A stretch of 64,000 bases of DNA from Aplectana chamaeleonis (lineage: Eukaryota > Nematoda > Chromadorea > Rhabditida > Cosmocercidae): assembly GCA_029168955.1 (NCBI GenBank), contig JAPDOI010000273.1, positions 496,001-560,000 on the forward strand, in the 5' to 3' direction. The notes under the pieces were generated by a model. That model saw only the letters and a list, made by a program, of their open reading frames with translations, was not told the origin of the DNA and made no database searches. This document shows positions 55,601 through 64,000 of this stretch, in pieces (position 1 is the stretch's first letter; the number at the start of each line of letters is the position of its first letter). A program made the position numbers and the translations under genes.

Positions 55601-57886
55601 GCGTCTTGCGTACCGCCTTTGCACGTTTTCCACGCCTTCATCATCCTCAAGAGAGGATGGTGACCAAACCTGCGTGCAGTATTCCAAGAGCGGCCGGCAG
55701 TACACAATGTAAAGTGTTGACAATGTGAATGTTGTAGCATGAGGCATCGAGTTTGCGCCAACCTTCAACAGTGAACGCGGAGTCTCTTCACGATCCATGC
55801 CAACGTCCTTTTAGAAGAGGTTAATGGGGGAGAGCCCCCACAGAACACTCAAATAGAAGAGCAAAACTGTTAAAAGAATTCTCTGAAAAAAATTAATTAT
55901 GCCTGTTAGCGTGCGTTGTCCGCAGGGAGACTGCGGAGAGCGCATCGAGCCTGACGTCAGGGAAATGGTTTCGCCCTTCAAAAGTTTTAAATAAGTGGCT
56001 TTGCTTCCAGTTTCCTGTACCAAGAATTGTTTAAAAAAGAGAGCCACAAATGTGTATGCTGGGATGTTAGAACCTTCATCGATGACGAAGACTTGAAGAT
56101 TCGGCGTCTGCTCCTACGGTAGCACGAAAAACAGGTCAACTATTATATGACGTAGACGGGGTGGCCCAATGTGCTGGCTGGTCCACGAGATTTTCACCCA
56201 GTTCCCGACCGTTTTTCGTCGCGCTTCCGTTCTTAATCTTCTTATAGGGACCCAAAGCTTACGTTTTAGACAGAAAACGGGCAACTTTTCCATCGTCAAC
56301 ACTGCCCTCGAAAAAAGCTGTGGTTGCTAGTGATTCCGCAATTGTCATTGCGTACAGTGGTCGATACAGTGCTTTCAAAATGGCACGTGCGAAGCCAGGT
56401 TGCTTTTTAACAGTGAGTCAGTGACTATGGATCCGATGATCTTCTCCACGAATAAGCGGGATAAAAATGTGAAAAGTCTGAAAACGGTTTCCTGGTTTCA
56501 GTACGGAACTCGTTTTCTCGGGTATCGGAAATCGCGAGCAAAATGTCTGAAGACGCGCTGAAGTGCGGTTTTTAGGATGCGAAGCGTGGGAAAATGTGGA
56601 GGCACTGATTGGGTTTTTCGCCCCAATAGATTCGATGTCTCCCGCAGCACTTTTTGCGGGTTTTAAGCTCGCAATTTCTTTCATCCGTGTCAACCAATGA
56701 AGTCCCGGCTCAGTTTCTATTTATCTACTCGGCAATCATTCACCCAAGTTCTGCGCCCTCTCCAAGCATTATCGAAATCAAAACATTCAAATTTCGAAAT
56801 TGGATTCCAGCACGAAAGATTTTCCTTCAAGTTTCGGGAATTGGGTGCGAAGCCCACAATTTATGCGGAAGTACGGGTCTCGGAAGGCGGAACTCGGGAA
56901 AGTGTTAAAATCGTCAATTTTCCTTTTGCATCTGAGAATCCTTCATCCCCGTGATTTGCAGCACTTTTTGCTGGTCTAGGTATAGGGAACGAGCGAGCCT
57001 GCAAATTTCGGTACCCAAACGCTGAAAACCGCTAATTTCTCCCCCCCCCCCCGCCGCCCGTATCCTCACAAAAAAAAATCTTGGAATAAGTAACAAGAGC
57101 TTCTGTAATATATGAGAGCGTGAAACTACGCAACCTGCACTCAAATTGTATAGATCTACATGCAGCTCACACTTTACAGGATCGGATGTCCCATTTTTGC
57201 CATCGGCGCGGTTAGATGAGACGACCATGTACCTGACGTTGATCGACTGGAACACGATAAAGACGCGACTTCACATCGTACATCTGTTCATTTTCATGGA
57301 AGGCAGCAAACATCTGGCCCACCCATGCATGCAGGTACGTCCTACATCATGATATGTACTGTGCTTCCCTGGGCCAAATTCCGGTCCGCGATCGCGTCTC
57401 GACACGCTTTGCGGCCTCACGCGCTCGAGTAAACCGAGTTTCCAGCGCTAAAGCTGACTCGATTATGCTTTTTTGCAGTTTTCTCCACTTTGTTTTAGTT
57501 TCCAGTTTCCAAAACCCACCTAGGGTCAACAGATCGGCGGCTGCAGCGCTGGAGACTCTTCCGACTCGGAAGCGCGCGGCCGCGAAGCGTGTCGAGACGC
57601 AATTGCGGACCGGAATTTCGCCCAGATAAGCACAGCACTACCTCCGGAACATTGTTGAAATATTTTTCAGGTTATACCGGTGAAGGCGGTGAGGGTAGAA
57701 CCGCTTACTGAAGGGGGATACTTTGCGATCGATGGGGAACCATGTCGGTCCGGATCATCATTTCAGGTGAACTCATATTGAAAATCGGTCGCCATACTCA
57801 AAGATTTTTTGGACTTTCAGGTTGTCCCTAGCAAATACTGCTCGACAGTCATCTCCAGGAAAGAAGTGGTTTTGAATGGAAAATAG
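46388..57886 (+). CDS. sphk-1: Sphingosine kinase, 11 exons, apparently intact
   Basis: Phosphorylates sphingosine to sphingosine-1-phosphate with ATP. Exons: 46,388-46,634; 46,816-46,962; 49,085-49,179; 49,552-49,667; 49,892-50,049; 50,103-50,174; 51,568-51,713; 51,772-51,940; 57,180-57,334; 57,671-57,766; 57,821-57,886. All ten introns are GT-AG and every junction keeps frame, giving 1,467 nt or 488 residues. The diacylglycerol-kinase-type catalytic domain runs from about residue 88 (VLVLINPFSGQKRA) through SGDGL near residue 157, which holds the catalytic Asp, to PGGTSNALAA near 187. The C-terminal domain has ATWGLIADID, YRARLSYIPV, GSDVPFLPSARLD and the conserved FAIDGEP near the end. An alkaline-loop-free, non-secreted enzyme is expected. 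The symbol is by family analogy with the worm gene. The start of exon 8 is the least certain splice site. Confidence 0.93.
46816..46962 (+). CDS. sphk-1: Sphingosine kinase exon 2
   Basis: Preceded by TTTTTACAG, followed by GTGGGT. Encodes the start of the kinase fold, including VLVLINPFSGQKRA, the nucleotide-binding loop region, and ETDIIHT. Confidence 0.93.
47280..47763. mobile_element. CAGTACCGAGC miniature element, copy 3 (in kinase intron 2)
   Basis: 484 bp, ends CAGCACCGAGC and GCTCGGTACTG, flanked by TA at 47,278-47,279 and 47,764-47,765. The best-bounded copy of the family. Confidence 0.92.
47921..48190 (+). repeat. Pair of direct 62-bp GC-rich repeats (in kinase intron 2)
   Basis: GGCCGAGAAATAG...GCAGCGGCTCCT...TGGGCTA occurs at 47,923-47,983 and again at 48,125-48,187 in the same orientation, with a GC-rich spacer. 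A faint relative is at about 53,510-53,600. Type undetermined. Confidence 0.65.
48337..48859. mobile_element. Short relative of the giant inverted-repeat element (in kinase intron 2)
   Basis: 523 bp, ends CAATACCAGCACTGATTTAC and GTAAATTAGTGCGGTTTTTG, with TA on both sides (48,335-48,336 and 48,860-48,861). The subterminal ATTTACTCAAA...CGCGACT...GCGACTTTTCG words match the ends of the element at 4,860-15,890, so the two probably share a mobilising enzyme. Confidence 0.8.
49085..49179 (+). CDS. sphk-1: Sphingosine kinase exon 3
   Basis: Preceded by AACTTCAG, followed by GTACTG. Encodes EYPRHATKIM and VLVNSGDGLVAE; SGDGL is the signature ATP/substrate motif with the catalytic aspartate. Confidence 0.93.
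49552..49667 (+). CDS. sphk-1: Sphingosine kinase exon 4
   Basis: Acceptor AATTGCAG, donor GTAAGA. Encodes ICGLLLRKDRDRALKFPLCH and then IPGGTSNALAAAI, the second glycine-rich conserved block of the family. Confidence 0.93.
49892..50049 (+). CDS. sphk-1: Sphingosine kinase exon 5
   Basis: Acceptor TGTTATAG, donor GTGGGT. Encodes the helix and strand after the catalytic block and SATWGLIADI, a family hallmark at the start of the C-terminal domain. The following intron is only 53 bp. Confidence 0.93.
50103..50174 (+). CDS. sphk-1: Sphingosine kinase exon 6
   Basis: Acceptor TTTTGCAG, donor GTGAGA. Encodes DLGSERFRWAGMIRLHMEAS, matching the D-x-x-SE-x-x-R-x-x-G block that follows WG-x-IAD-x-D in sphingosine kinases. 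Confidence 0.92.
50444..50592. mobile_element. GTTGGCGC palindromic miniature element, copy 2 (in kinase intron 6)
   Basis: 149 bp, ends TAACGTCGACATGGATCC and GTTCCATGCCGCTGTTA; same arms and centre as the copy at 35,890. Confidence 0.88.
50593..51540. other. Rest of kinase intron 6, with diverged relatives of the same family
   Basis: About 51,417-51,540 contains GTTGGCGCAAACACGGTGCA and TGCACCGAGTTCGCGCCGAC inverted around ATTA-rich sequence, and about 51,080-51,140 has GTTGGCGCGAACTCTGTGCA. Both look like diverged members of the GTTGGCGC family. A G run of about 14 lies just upstream at 50,307. Confidence 0.5.
51568..51713 (+). CDS. sphk-1: Sphingosine kinase exon 7
   Basis: Acceptor ATTATTCAG, donor GTTAGT. 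Encodes ATYRARLSYIPV, the conserved Y-x-x-RLSY-x-P block, then a variable Cys/Lys/Asn-rich loop of about 30 residues. Confidence 0.9.
51772..51940 (+). CDS. sphk-1: Sphingosine kinase exon 8
   Basis: Encodes a variable segment, then IPPLDQPLDENWMTVEGDWV, the conserved pre-C-terminal strand, and VSTLSHLG; donor GTAAGG. The acceptor TTGCTTGAG at 51,763-51,771 keeps frame with a 58-bp intron. An AG at 51,800-51,801 would also keep frame and shorten the exon by ten codons. Confidence 0.8.
52485..53935. repeat. Inverted pair of GC-rich 90-bp segments (in kinase intron 8)
   Basis: TTGCGACGGGGTCGACTGCG at 52,498 is reverse complemented at about 53,900. Complementarity continues through GCGCGGTCGCGGCGCGC and CAGAGCACGGTTTCCG. 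It may be the TIRs of a 1.45-kb element that would enclose the minus-strand exon-like pair at 52,660-53,103. No target duplication was found. Confidence 0.55.
52660..53103 (-). CDS. Possible two-exon coding segment, antisense to the kinase; unrecognised
   Basis: Candidate exon 53,103-52,995 (after CTTTCAG) and exon 52,925-52,660, joined over a 69-bp GT-AG intron that keeps frame and ends at TAA 52,662-52,660. The first part contains HAEHSAGTFWTLDDNSPLIR and the second SSSKKLHCIHGKTTIALVRC and SEWLDVLEASGLRAFLVP. Composition is protein-like and the splice phase fits, but I do not recognise the family and no upstream exon or start was found. It lies between two inverted GC-rich segments, so it may be the coding relic of a transposon rather than a host gene. 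Confidence 0.4.
54327..54471. mobile_element. TATCCTC...GAGGAT miniature element, inverted copy (in kinase intron 8)
   Basis: Ends TATCCTTTGTTTCCGAGT and ACTCGGAACCAGAGGATA; the interior is the reverse complement of the copies at 33,572 and 44,770. Confidence 0.85.
54996..55806. mobile_element. GTTGGCGC miniature element, copy 3, interrupted by a LINE
   Basis: The left half (54,996 to about 55,067) ends near the palindrome centre at GCACCTATG. The right half (about 55,731-55,806) resumes at GTTGTAGCATGAGGCATCGAG. The 0.66 kb between them is a LINE 3' end. A solo AAGGCAGTGTTCACGATAAA terminus of the GAAGGCAG family abuts the left side at 54,943. Confidence 0.85.
55068..55730 (-). pseudogene. 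CR1/L2-like LINE, 5'-truncated 3' end
   Basis: On the minus strand the broken frame reads YCRPLLEYCTQVWSPSSLED, then VQRRYARRIF, and after a frameshift near 55,560 LGIEPLRYRRTEFDLHLCHK. This is the typical C-terminal tail of CR1/L2-type reverse transcriptases. A further in-frame stop lies near 55,310. The 3' end shows ATTGAATTGAATTGAAAAAA, a repeat plus A tail, at 55,068-55,090. The copy lacks the RT catalytic core and cannot move on its own. Confidence 0.8.
55807..57179. other. Remainder of kinase intron 8
   Basis: No recognised gene or repeat boundary; a C run lies at about 57,041-57,052. Frames up to 113 codons show no family motif. Confidence 0.35.
57180..57334 (+). CDS. sphk-1: Sphingosine kinase exon 9
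   Basis: Acceptor CTTTACAG, donor GTACGT. Encodes GSDVPFLPSARLDETTMYLT, the SDV-x-x-x-P-x-AR-x-D block, and the helix with MEGSKHLAHPCMQ. It is separated from exon 8 by a 5.2-kb intron. Confidence 0.93.
57359..57635. mobile_element. CTGTGCTTC miniature element, copy 3 (in kinase intron 9)
   Basis: 277 bp, ends CTGTGCTTCCCTGGGCC and GCCCAGATAAGCACAG; TA on the left, CA on the right. It begins only 24 bp after the exon 9 donor and ends 35 bp before exon 10, so it makes up most of this 336-bp intron. Confidence 0.92.
57671..57766 (+). CDS. sphk-1: Sphingosine kinase exon 10
   Basis: Acceptor TATTTTTCAG, donor GTGAAC. Encodes VIPVKAVRVEPLTEGGYFAI and then DGEP; the DGE motif is conserved near the C-terminus of lipid kinases of this family. 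Confidence 0.93.
57821..57886 (+). CDS. sphk-1: Sphingosine kinase exon 11 (terminal)
   Basis: Acceptor GGACTTTCAG after a 54-bp intron. Encodes 21 residues beginning VVPSKYCSTV and ends at TAG 57,884-57,886. Confidence 0.9.
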   Translation, partial: VVPSKYCSTVISRKEVVLNGK

Positions 57887-59170
57887 TCACTCATTGCTGT
57901 TAAACGGCATAATTAGTATTATTGTTGTAATATTGTAGTGTTATAGTGTTATTGTGTAAAAATATTGCATGCTGAGTCTTCGATTTCTTTATACTTGTTT
58001 GCCATCAACTCTTGTATTGGAAAGTTTCAACACCTCTCACTTATGAAACAATAATAATAAATCTATAGAATTGCTTTGAGTTGTTTGACCTCATACGCAC
58101 TGCCTGCTTGACTGAACGATAACTTGGCCGGCTCTTATACAAACCAATCTGGGAGGACATTCTCCGCCCCCTTCGCGTTGTAGTAATGTCAAGGGGCACA
58201 TCAGGGCTGACTTGATAGGCCAACGGCAAGAAAACCGGACTGAGAATCTTCTCCCTGCAAGGGATACGAATCAATAATAAATGCCTTGGGCAATTTACTT
58301 CCTACCCTTAGAATTTTGAATCTAAAGGCGGATCACTTTCACATCTTGTCCTTAATACAATGTGAGTCAAAGCGCCAAGCCAACTCTACATTTTGGGACT
58401 ATCGGAATTCCCGGAATATTTATTGTTCTGAAACTCGCACTATCGTTTTCAGCACGTAAAAAACCCGAAACACTCAGGCTTGGTCAATTTCAACTGGAAG
58501 TCGCTCCTCTTTATTATTTTAGAAGAACATGCAATACGTTAAAACTTCATGCTCATCCTGGAGGCGGATTCTTTAACGGGTTCGCGGCGCACTTTCGGTT
58601 GAAAATGTGTGACGTCGTATTCATAAACCGAACACACTACTTCTTGGGTTGGGCGATGGGTTCAGATCAGGAATGCGCTGCAATTTTTTTTGGAAGCAGA
58701 AAACAAAAAATCCAGTTTGACAGAAAGCAGACCGCAGAGAAAAATCTCTAGAAATCGACAGGAAACAGAAATATTTTTGGAAAACAATTAAGAGTGTTCA
58801 GCGAGCACTACAGAAGGTTCTCCAAAGCATTAGCCTTTTTATAGACTGATAACGCTGGAGTAATCTTAGTCTTTGCTCACATTTAGAAAGTATTTATAAT
58901 CAGAAGCCGCGCGAGCACGTGTATAAATAGTGGCCGTTAAAGAAGCACTAATAGCTCGTTATTGTTAGTAAACAATAAAGTTGTAGTTTTCGCGTGATTT
59001 GACTGCATCGCATACATTCTGAGGCAATCATCAACGGTGAACTTCTGTGTAAGGGTGACCACTATAAGATAAAGATAAGGACATGGCTTCTTGAACCCCT
59101 GTTGGAATGTGCAAACGCATCCGGCGTCGTAGTCGTAGAGGCTTGAATGCTTTTCGGGCCCATTTAGTGG
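57887..59170. other. Sequence between the kinase and the LINE fragment
   Basis: No recognised gene. A plus-strand frame of 129 codons at 58,362-58,751 and a minus-strand frame of 77 codons at 58,041-58,274 have ordinary composition but no motif I can name. Confidence 0.35.
58056..58061 (+). terminator. Candidate polyadenylation signal for the kinase gene
   Basis: AATAAA about 170 bp after the stop codon; the first canonical hexamer I noticed downstream. The actual cleavage site is not visible. Confidence 0.35.
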
Positions 59171-59173
59171 TTT

Positions 59174-59856
59174 GTGGGGCCAAGTGATTTTCCTAAGTGT
59201 GGGTTCCTCTCCCCCCACTTGAATCTGTTACCAATCCAAATAGGGTGTGCTAAAAGCACCCCAGTGGAACATCTTCATACTGAGGCCCGAGTTTTGCCGG
59301 TTAGGAGCACTGCCAACTCCAAGCGCAGCAACTGGTTATTAATTGTCAAGCAGCCTGACCACCCATTAAGAAGGATCATGAATCCCGTGAGAGAGAGACA
59401 TATCAGAAAGCCTTTTGCGGATGCTCCCGAGAAAGTCAATATACAAAGATGGACGGACTCCCAACTGGATCGTCTGCGTCTTTTACGTGCGGAGCACACC
59501 AAGTCCGTCAGGGATCACTTGAGTAGGATGACCGTCAATCCCATATTGGGGGTCGTACCACCTGTAGTGAGTAACACCGAGATGGAACTCGGTAGGCTGG
59601 CTAGAAGTACCCTTGCCTCGTTACGCTGCGGTCATTCCCCTATGCTGATGTCATACTTGCATGAGATCGATCGCAGTAAGCCTGACGAGTGCCCGGACTG
59701 TGGTAGCCGTGGCCACACAACTGAGCGCCTATTTGATTGCCCAAACAGGACGACCACTCTGACAACAATGGATTTGTGGACGAATCCGGTTTCAGTCGCC
59801 CGTTTCTTGAACCTTTGACAAAAACCTTCCTGCGGCTGCAAAGAAGAAGAAGAAGA
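59174..59856 (+). pseudogene. Jockey-like non-LTR retrotransposon 3' end
   Basis: The 214-codon frame 59,174-59,818 reads LARSTLASLRCGHSPMLMSY, then CPDCGSRGHTTERLFDCPNR, and ends DLWTNPVSVARFLNL. This arrangement (LRSGHS-x-x-L-x-SY, then CP-x-C...HT-x-x-HLFDCP, then DLW-x-x-P-x-x-VA-x-FL-x-L) is the C-terminal domain of Jockey-type elements, after the reverse transcriptase. The RT itself is missing, so the copy is 5'-truncated. It is followed at about 59,840 by a short AAGAAGAAGAAGAAG tail. The frame is intact where present, suggesting a fairly recent insertion. Confidence 0.82.
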
Positions 59857-60079
59857 CCAATCCAAACCCCCGCAGGCATAGTAAGTTTGTTTGACCCAGG
59901 GTGAGGAATGAATATACAGCGGACAGTAGTGCCTCCTGCTACAACGCCACACGCGCCGGAATGGATAATCACTATCGCGCGATAAAAGTGTTCGGCATGG
60001 GGGGAGCTGCAGAGAACACGGGTTCTATTCACCCCAACCTCCTGGCTCCCCTTTAATGATTCCGGCCTCTGGTCTCTAA

Positions 60080-60270
60080 GCCATCTGACAGAAATCGCAG
60101 CTGCGGCTCCGCGATAGTGCCGCTTCGGAGCCTACAGGCCCCGAAGCGGCACTATCGTGGAGCCGCACAGGCACTACCGCCGAGCCGTGGCGGAACTACC
60201 GCGGAGCCGTAGCGGTGATGAGGAAGTGCCGCTTCAGCTCCGCGATAGTGCCGCAGCGGCTCCGGGAGAG
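60080..60270. repeat. GC-rich interlocking hairpins
   Basis: Variations of GCTCCGCGATAGTGCCGCTTC and its complement GAAGCGGCACTATCG occur at least five times in both orientations within 190 bp. They could fold into several alternative stems. No coding capacity. Confidence 0.8.
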
Positions 60271-60289
60271 TGTCTGATTTGAAGTTATA

Positions 60290-60437
60290 TAATATCGGCA
60301 TAGATCGCAAAGAGAATTCGCGTTCAGTGTTGAAGGTTGGCGCAAACTCGGTGTCCCTATATTATAATATATGGCACCGAGTTTGCGTCAACCTTCAACA
60401 ATGAACGCAAAGTCTCTTCACGATCCATGTCGACGTT
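60290..60437. mobile_element. GTTGGCGC palindromic miniature element, copy 4
   Basis: 148 bp, ends TAATATCGGCATAGATCG and CGATCCATGTCGACGTTA; arms AAGGTTGGCGCAAACTCGGT / ACCGAGTTTGCGTCAACCTT around ATATTATAATATAT. Confidence 0.9.
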
Positions 60438-60689
60438 AAGAATGATAATACAACTAAGGGGGGCCCAAGAACAAAAATACGCATCTGCGGTCGTTACGTC
60501 GTCTGTCTGATAGCGACAGAGGTTACCGCCGCTTCTGCGCCCAAGGGAAATACAGAATGTACCTCAAACTTAGGTAATTGAACCGGCGACAACTTCGTTT
60601 AACTACTTTCGCCTATTTTTTTCTGCACAAAACAGGAAAATAGCCAAAAATGGGTAGAAATTTATGAATACACTGCGCTTAAGAGTAAG

Positions 60690-63600
60690 GAGCAGTTCAA
60701 TAATTTTTTGGCAGTGTTGTTGGAACACGGCAAGTACACGGCACTGTTGGTGGAACACGACAAGTCCCCTTACTGTAAGTGGATTACGACAAGTCCCCTC
60801 ACTGTTGTTGGAACACGGGTGGTACACGGCACTTCTGGTGGAACACGACGTACACGGCACTGTTGATGGAACACGGAAAGTACACGGCGCTGTTGGTGGA
60901 ACATTGCAAGAACTTGGCACTGTGGTTGGAACGCGGCAAGTACGCGGCTCTGTTGGTGGAACACGACAAGAACACGGCACTGTTGGTGGAACATGGCAAG
61001 TACACGGCACTGTTGGAGGAACATGACAATTACACGGCACTGTTGGGGGAACACGGCAAGTACACGGCACTGTTGGTGGAACATGGCAAGTACACGGCAC
61101 TGTTGGTGGAACATGACAATTACACGGCACTGTTGGGGGAACACGGCAAGTACACGGTACTGTTGGTAAAACATGGCAAGTACACGGCTCTGTCGTTAGA
61201 ACACGGCAAGCACGCGGAAGGCAAGTACACGACTCTGTCGTTAGAACACGGCAAGCACGCGGCACTGTTGGTGGAACATTGCAAGAACACGACACTTTTG
61301 GTGGAACACGATATATACACGGCATTGTTGGTGGAACATGGCAAGTACACGGCACTATTGGTGGAACATTGCAAGAACACGACACTGTTGGTGGAACACG
61401 ACAAGAACATGGAACTGTTGGTGGAACATCGCAAGTACACGGCACTGTTGGTGGAACACGGCAAGTACGCGGCACTGTTGGTGGAACAGGCAAGTAAACA
61501 GTACTGTTGGTGGAACATGGCAAGTACACGGCACTGTTGGTGGAACATGACCATAACACGGCACTGTTGGTGGAACAGGCAAGTACACAGCACTGTTGGT
61601 GGAATATGACAATTACACGGCACTGTTGGTGGAACACGACAACAACACGGGACTGTTGGTGGAACATGACAATTCCACGGCCTTGTTGGTGGAACACGGC
61701 TAGTACGCGGCACTGCTGGTGGAACAATGCAAGAACTCGGCACTGTTGGTGAAACACGGCAAGTACGCTGCACTGTTGGTGGAACATTGCAAGAACACGA
61801 CAGTGTTGGTGGAACACGACAAGAACACGGCTTTGTTGGTGGAACACGGCAAGTACGCGGCACTGTTGGTGGAACATTGCAAGAACACGAAACTGTTGGT
61901 GGAACACGGCTAATACACGGCACTGTTGGTAAAACATGGCAAGTACACGACACTGTTGGTGGAACATGATAATTACACGGCACTGTTGGTGGAACACGGC
62001 TGGTAAGCGGCACTGTTGGTGGAGCACTGCAAGAACTTGGCACTGTGGTTGGAACGCGGCAAGTACGCGGCTCTGTTAATGGAACAGCAGCAAGAACACG
62101 GCACTGTTGGTGGAACACGGCAAATACACGACACTGTTGGTGGAACATGGCAAGTACACGGCACTGTTGGTGGAACACGGCAAGTACGCGGCACTGTTGG
62201 TGGAACAGGCAAGTAAACAGCACTGTTGGTGGAACATGGCAAGTACACGGCACTGTTGGTGGAACATGATAATTACATTGCACTGTTGGTGGAACACGGC
62301 TGGTAAGCGGCACTGTTGGTGGAGCACTGCAAGAACTTGGCACTGTGGTTGGAACGCGGCAAGTACGCGGCTCTGTTGGTGGAACAGCAGCAAGAACACG
62401 GCACTGTTGGTGGAACACGGCAAATACACGACACTGTTGGTGGAACATGGCAAGTACACGGCCCTGTTGGTGGAACACGGCAAGTACGCGGCACTGTTGG
62501 TGGAACAGGCAAGTAAACAGCACTGTTGGTGGAACATGGCAAGTACACGGCACTGTTGGTGGAACATGACCATAACACGGCACTGTTGGTGGAACAGGCA
62601 AGTACACAGCACTGTTGGTGGAATATGACAATTACACGGCACTGTTGGTGGAACACGGCAAGTACACGGCACTGTTGGTGGAACATGATAATTACACGGC
62701 ACTGTTGGTGGAACACGGCTAGTACGCGGCACTGTTGGTGGAACATTGCAAGAACACGACATTGTTGGTGGAACACGGAACTGTTGGTGGGACACGGCAT
62801 ATACACGGCAGTGTTGGTAAAACATGGCAAGCACACGACACTGTTGGTGGAACATGATAATTACACGGCACTGTTGGTGGAACACGGCTGGTACGCGGCA
62901 CTGTTGGTGGAACACGACAAGAACACGGCACTGTTGGTGGAACATGACAATTACACGGCCTTGTTGGTGGAACACGGCTAGTACGCGGCACTGTTGGTGG
63001 AACAATGCAAGAACTCGGCACTGTTGGTGAAACACGGCAAGTACGCTGCACTGTTGGTGGAACATTGCAAGAACACGACACTGTTGGTGGAACACGACAA
63101 GAACACGGCACTGTTGGTGGAACACGGCAAGTACGCGGCACTGTTGGTGGAACATTGCAAGAACACGAAACTGTTGGTGGAACACGGCTAATGCACGGCA
63201 CTGTTGGTAAAACATGGCAAGTACACGGCTCTGTCGTTGGAACGCGGCAAGTACGCGGCACTGTTTGTGGAACAGCAGCAAGAACACTGCACTGTTGGTG
63301 GAACACGGCAAGTACGCGGCACTGTTGGTGGAACATGGCAAGTACACGGCACTGTTGGTGGAACACGGCAAGTACGCGGCACTGTTGGTGGAACAGGCAA
63401 GTAAACAGCACTGTTGGTGGAACATGGCAAGTACACGGCACTGTTGGTGGAACATGATAATTACACGGCACTGTTGGTGGAACACGGCTGGTAAGCGGCA
63501 CTGTTGGTGGAGCACTGCAAGAACTTGGCACTGTGGTTGGAACGCGGCAAGTACGCGGCTCTGTTGGTGGAACAGCAGCAAGAACACGGCACTGTTGGTG

Positions 63601-64000
63601 GAACACGGCAAATACACGACACTGTTGGTGGAACATGGCAAGTACACGGCACTGTTGGTGGAACACGGCAAGTACGCGGCACTGTTGGTGGAACAGGCAA
63701 GTAAACAGCACTGTTGGTGGAACATGGCAAGTACACGGCACTGTTGGTGGAACATGACCATAACACGGCACTGTTGGTGGAACAGGCAAGTACACAGCAC
63801 TGTTGGTGGAATATGACAATTACACGGCACTGTTGGTGGAACACGGCAAGTACACGGCACTGTTGGTGGAACATGATAATTACACGGCACTGTTGGTGGA
63901 ACACGGCTAGTACGCGGCACTGTTGGTGGAACATTGCAAGAACACGACATTGTTGGTGGAACACGGAACTGTTGGTGGGACACGGCATATACACGGCAGT
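60690..64000. repeat. 30-bp tandem satellite with higher-order repeats
   Basis: About 110 units of GGCACTGTTGGTGGAACACG plus GCAAGTACAC, with unit variants (GGTGGAACAGGCAAGTA short forms, GACCATAACAC, GACAATTACAC, TGCAAGAACAC). Blocks of variants recur: the block starting near 61,982 returns at 62,282 (300 bp on) and near 63,471 (about 1,189 bp further). Frames on both strands are open because 30 is a multiple of 3; they are not genes. The array runs off the right edge of the window. Confidence 0.97.

Noticed and set aside
60603..63983. Cysteine-rich or Trp-rich repeat proteins in the right satellite (up to 635 codons)
   Set aside because: Same artefact: 30-bp period, many overlapping frames on both strands.
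60690..64000. CRISPR-like array
   Set aside because: The repeats are contiguous variants of a single 30-bp unit with no unique spacers, in a eukaryotic context.
1..64000. tRNA and rRNA genes
   Set aside because: I scanned by eye for the B-box GGTTCGAATCC-type signature and found no convincing tRNA fold; there is no rRNA-like sequence. A covariance-model search would be needed to exclude diverged copies.

Overview
The window looks like one stretch of a repeat-rich eukaryotic nuclear genome, most probably a nematode. One recognisable host gene has short exons (66-247 bp). Its minimal introns are 53-58 bp and its acceptors are mostly of the (T)TTTCAG or TTACAG type. There is no bacterial-style gene packing: most open frames are shadows of tandem satellites or of transposon arms. 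The clade cannot be fixed from this sequence alone; a strongylid-like (clade V) worm is a guess.

Layout. 1-3,170 is a 42-bp satellite whose unit carries a perfect 14-bp palindrome around TGACGTCA; it runs off the left edge. 3,281-4,112 is a small foldback element. 4,860-15,890 is a very large inverted-repeat element. Its right arm was later split by a 5,185-bp terminal-inverted-repeat (TIR) element at 9,783-14,967, with an exact 8-bp target duplication; the uninterrupted left arm preserves the empty site. 16,074-17,866 is a hAT-like element with an 8-bp duplication and a reverse-transcriptase scrap inside. 18-28 kb holds more TIR elements and a foldback with two 1.54-kb arms (22,787-28,178), whose loop carries a GIY-YIG-like remnant. 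30,848-32,578 is a second 42-bp satellite and 32,957-33,090 a GGAGGC microsatellite. 33.5-45.9 kb is a field of miniature elements, many with TA target duplications and some nested.

46,388-57,886 (+) is an apparently intact 11-exon sphingosine kinase gene. I assembled it by hand: all ten splice junctions keep frame and give 488 residues, close to the usual size of nematode sphingosine kinases. Its introns hold at least seven miniature elements, a LINE fragment inserted into one of them, and a pair of possible exons on the opposite strand. 59.2-59.8 kb is a Jockey-like LINE 3' end. 60,690-64,000 is a 30-bp satellite with higher-order structure, running off the right edge.

The only pathway-level statement possible is that the window encodes sphingosine-1-phosphate synthesis; everything else is mobile or satellite DNA. 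The least ordinary pieces are the palindrome-bearing satellite, the 5.2-kb element with matching subterminal 43-bp arrays, and the nested insertions that give a relative chronology.
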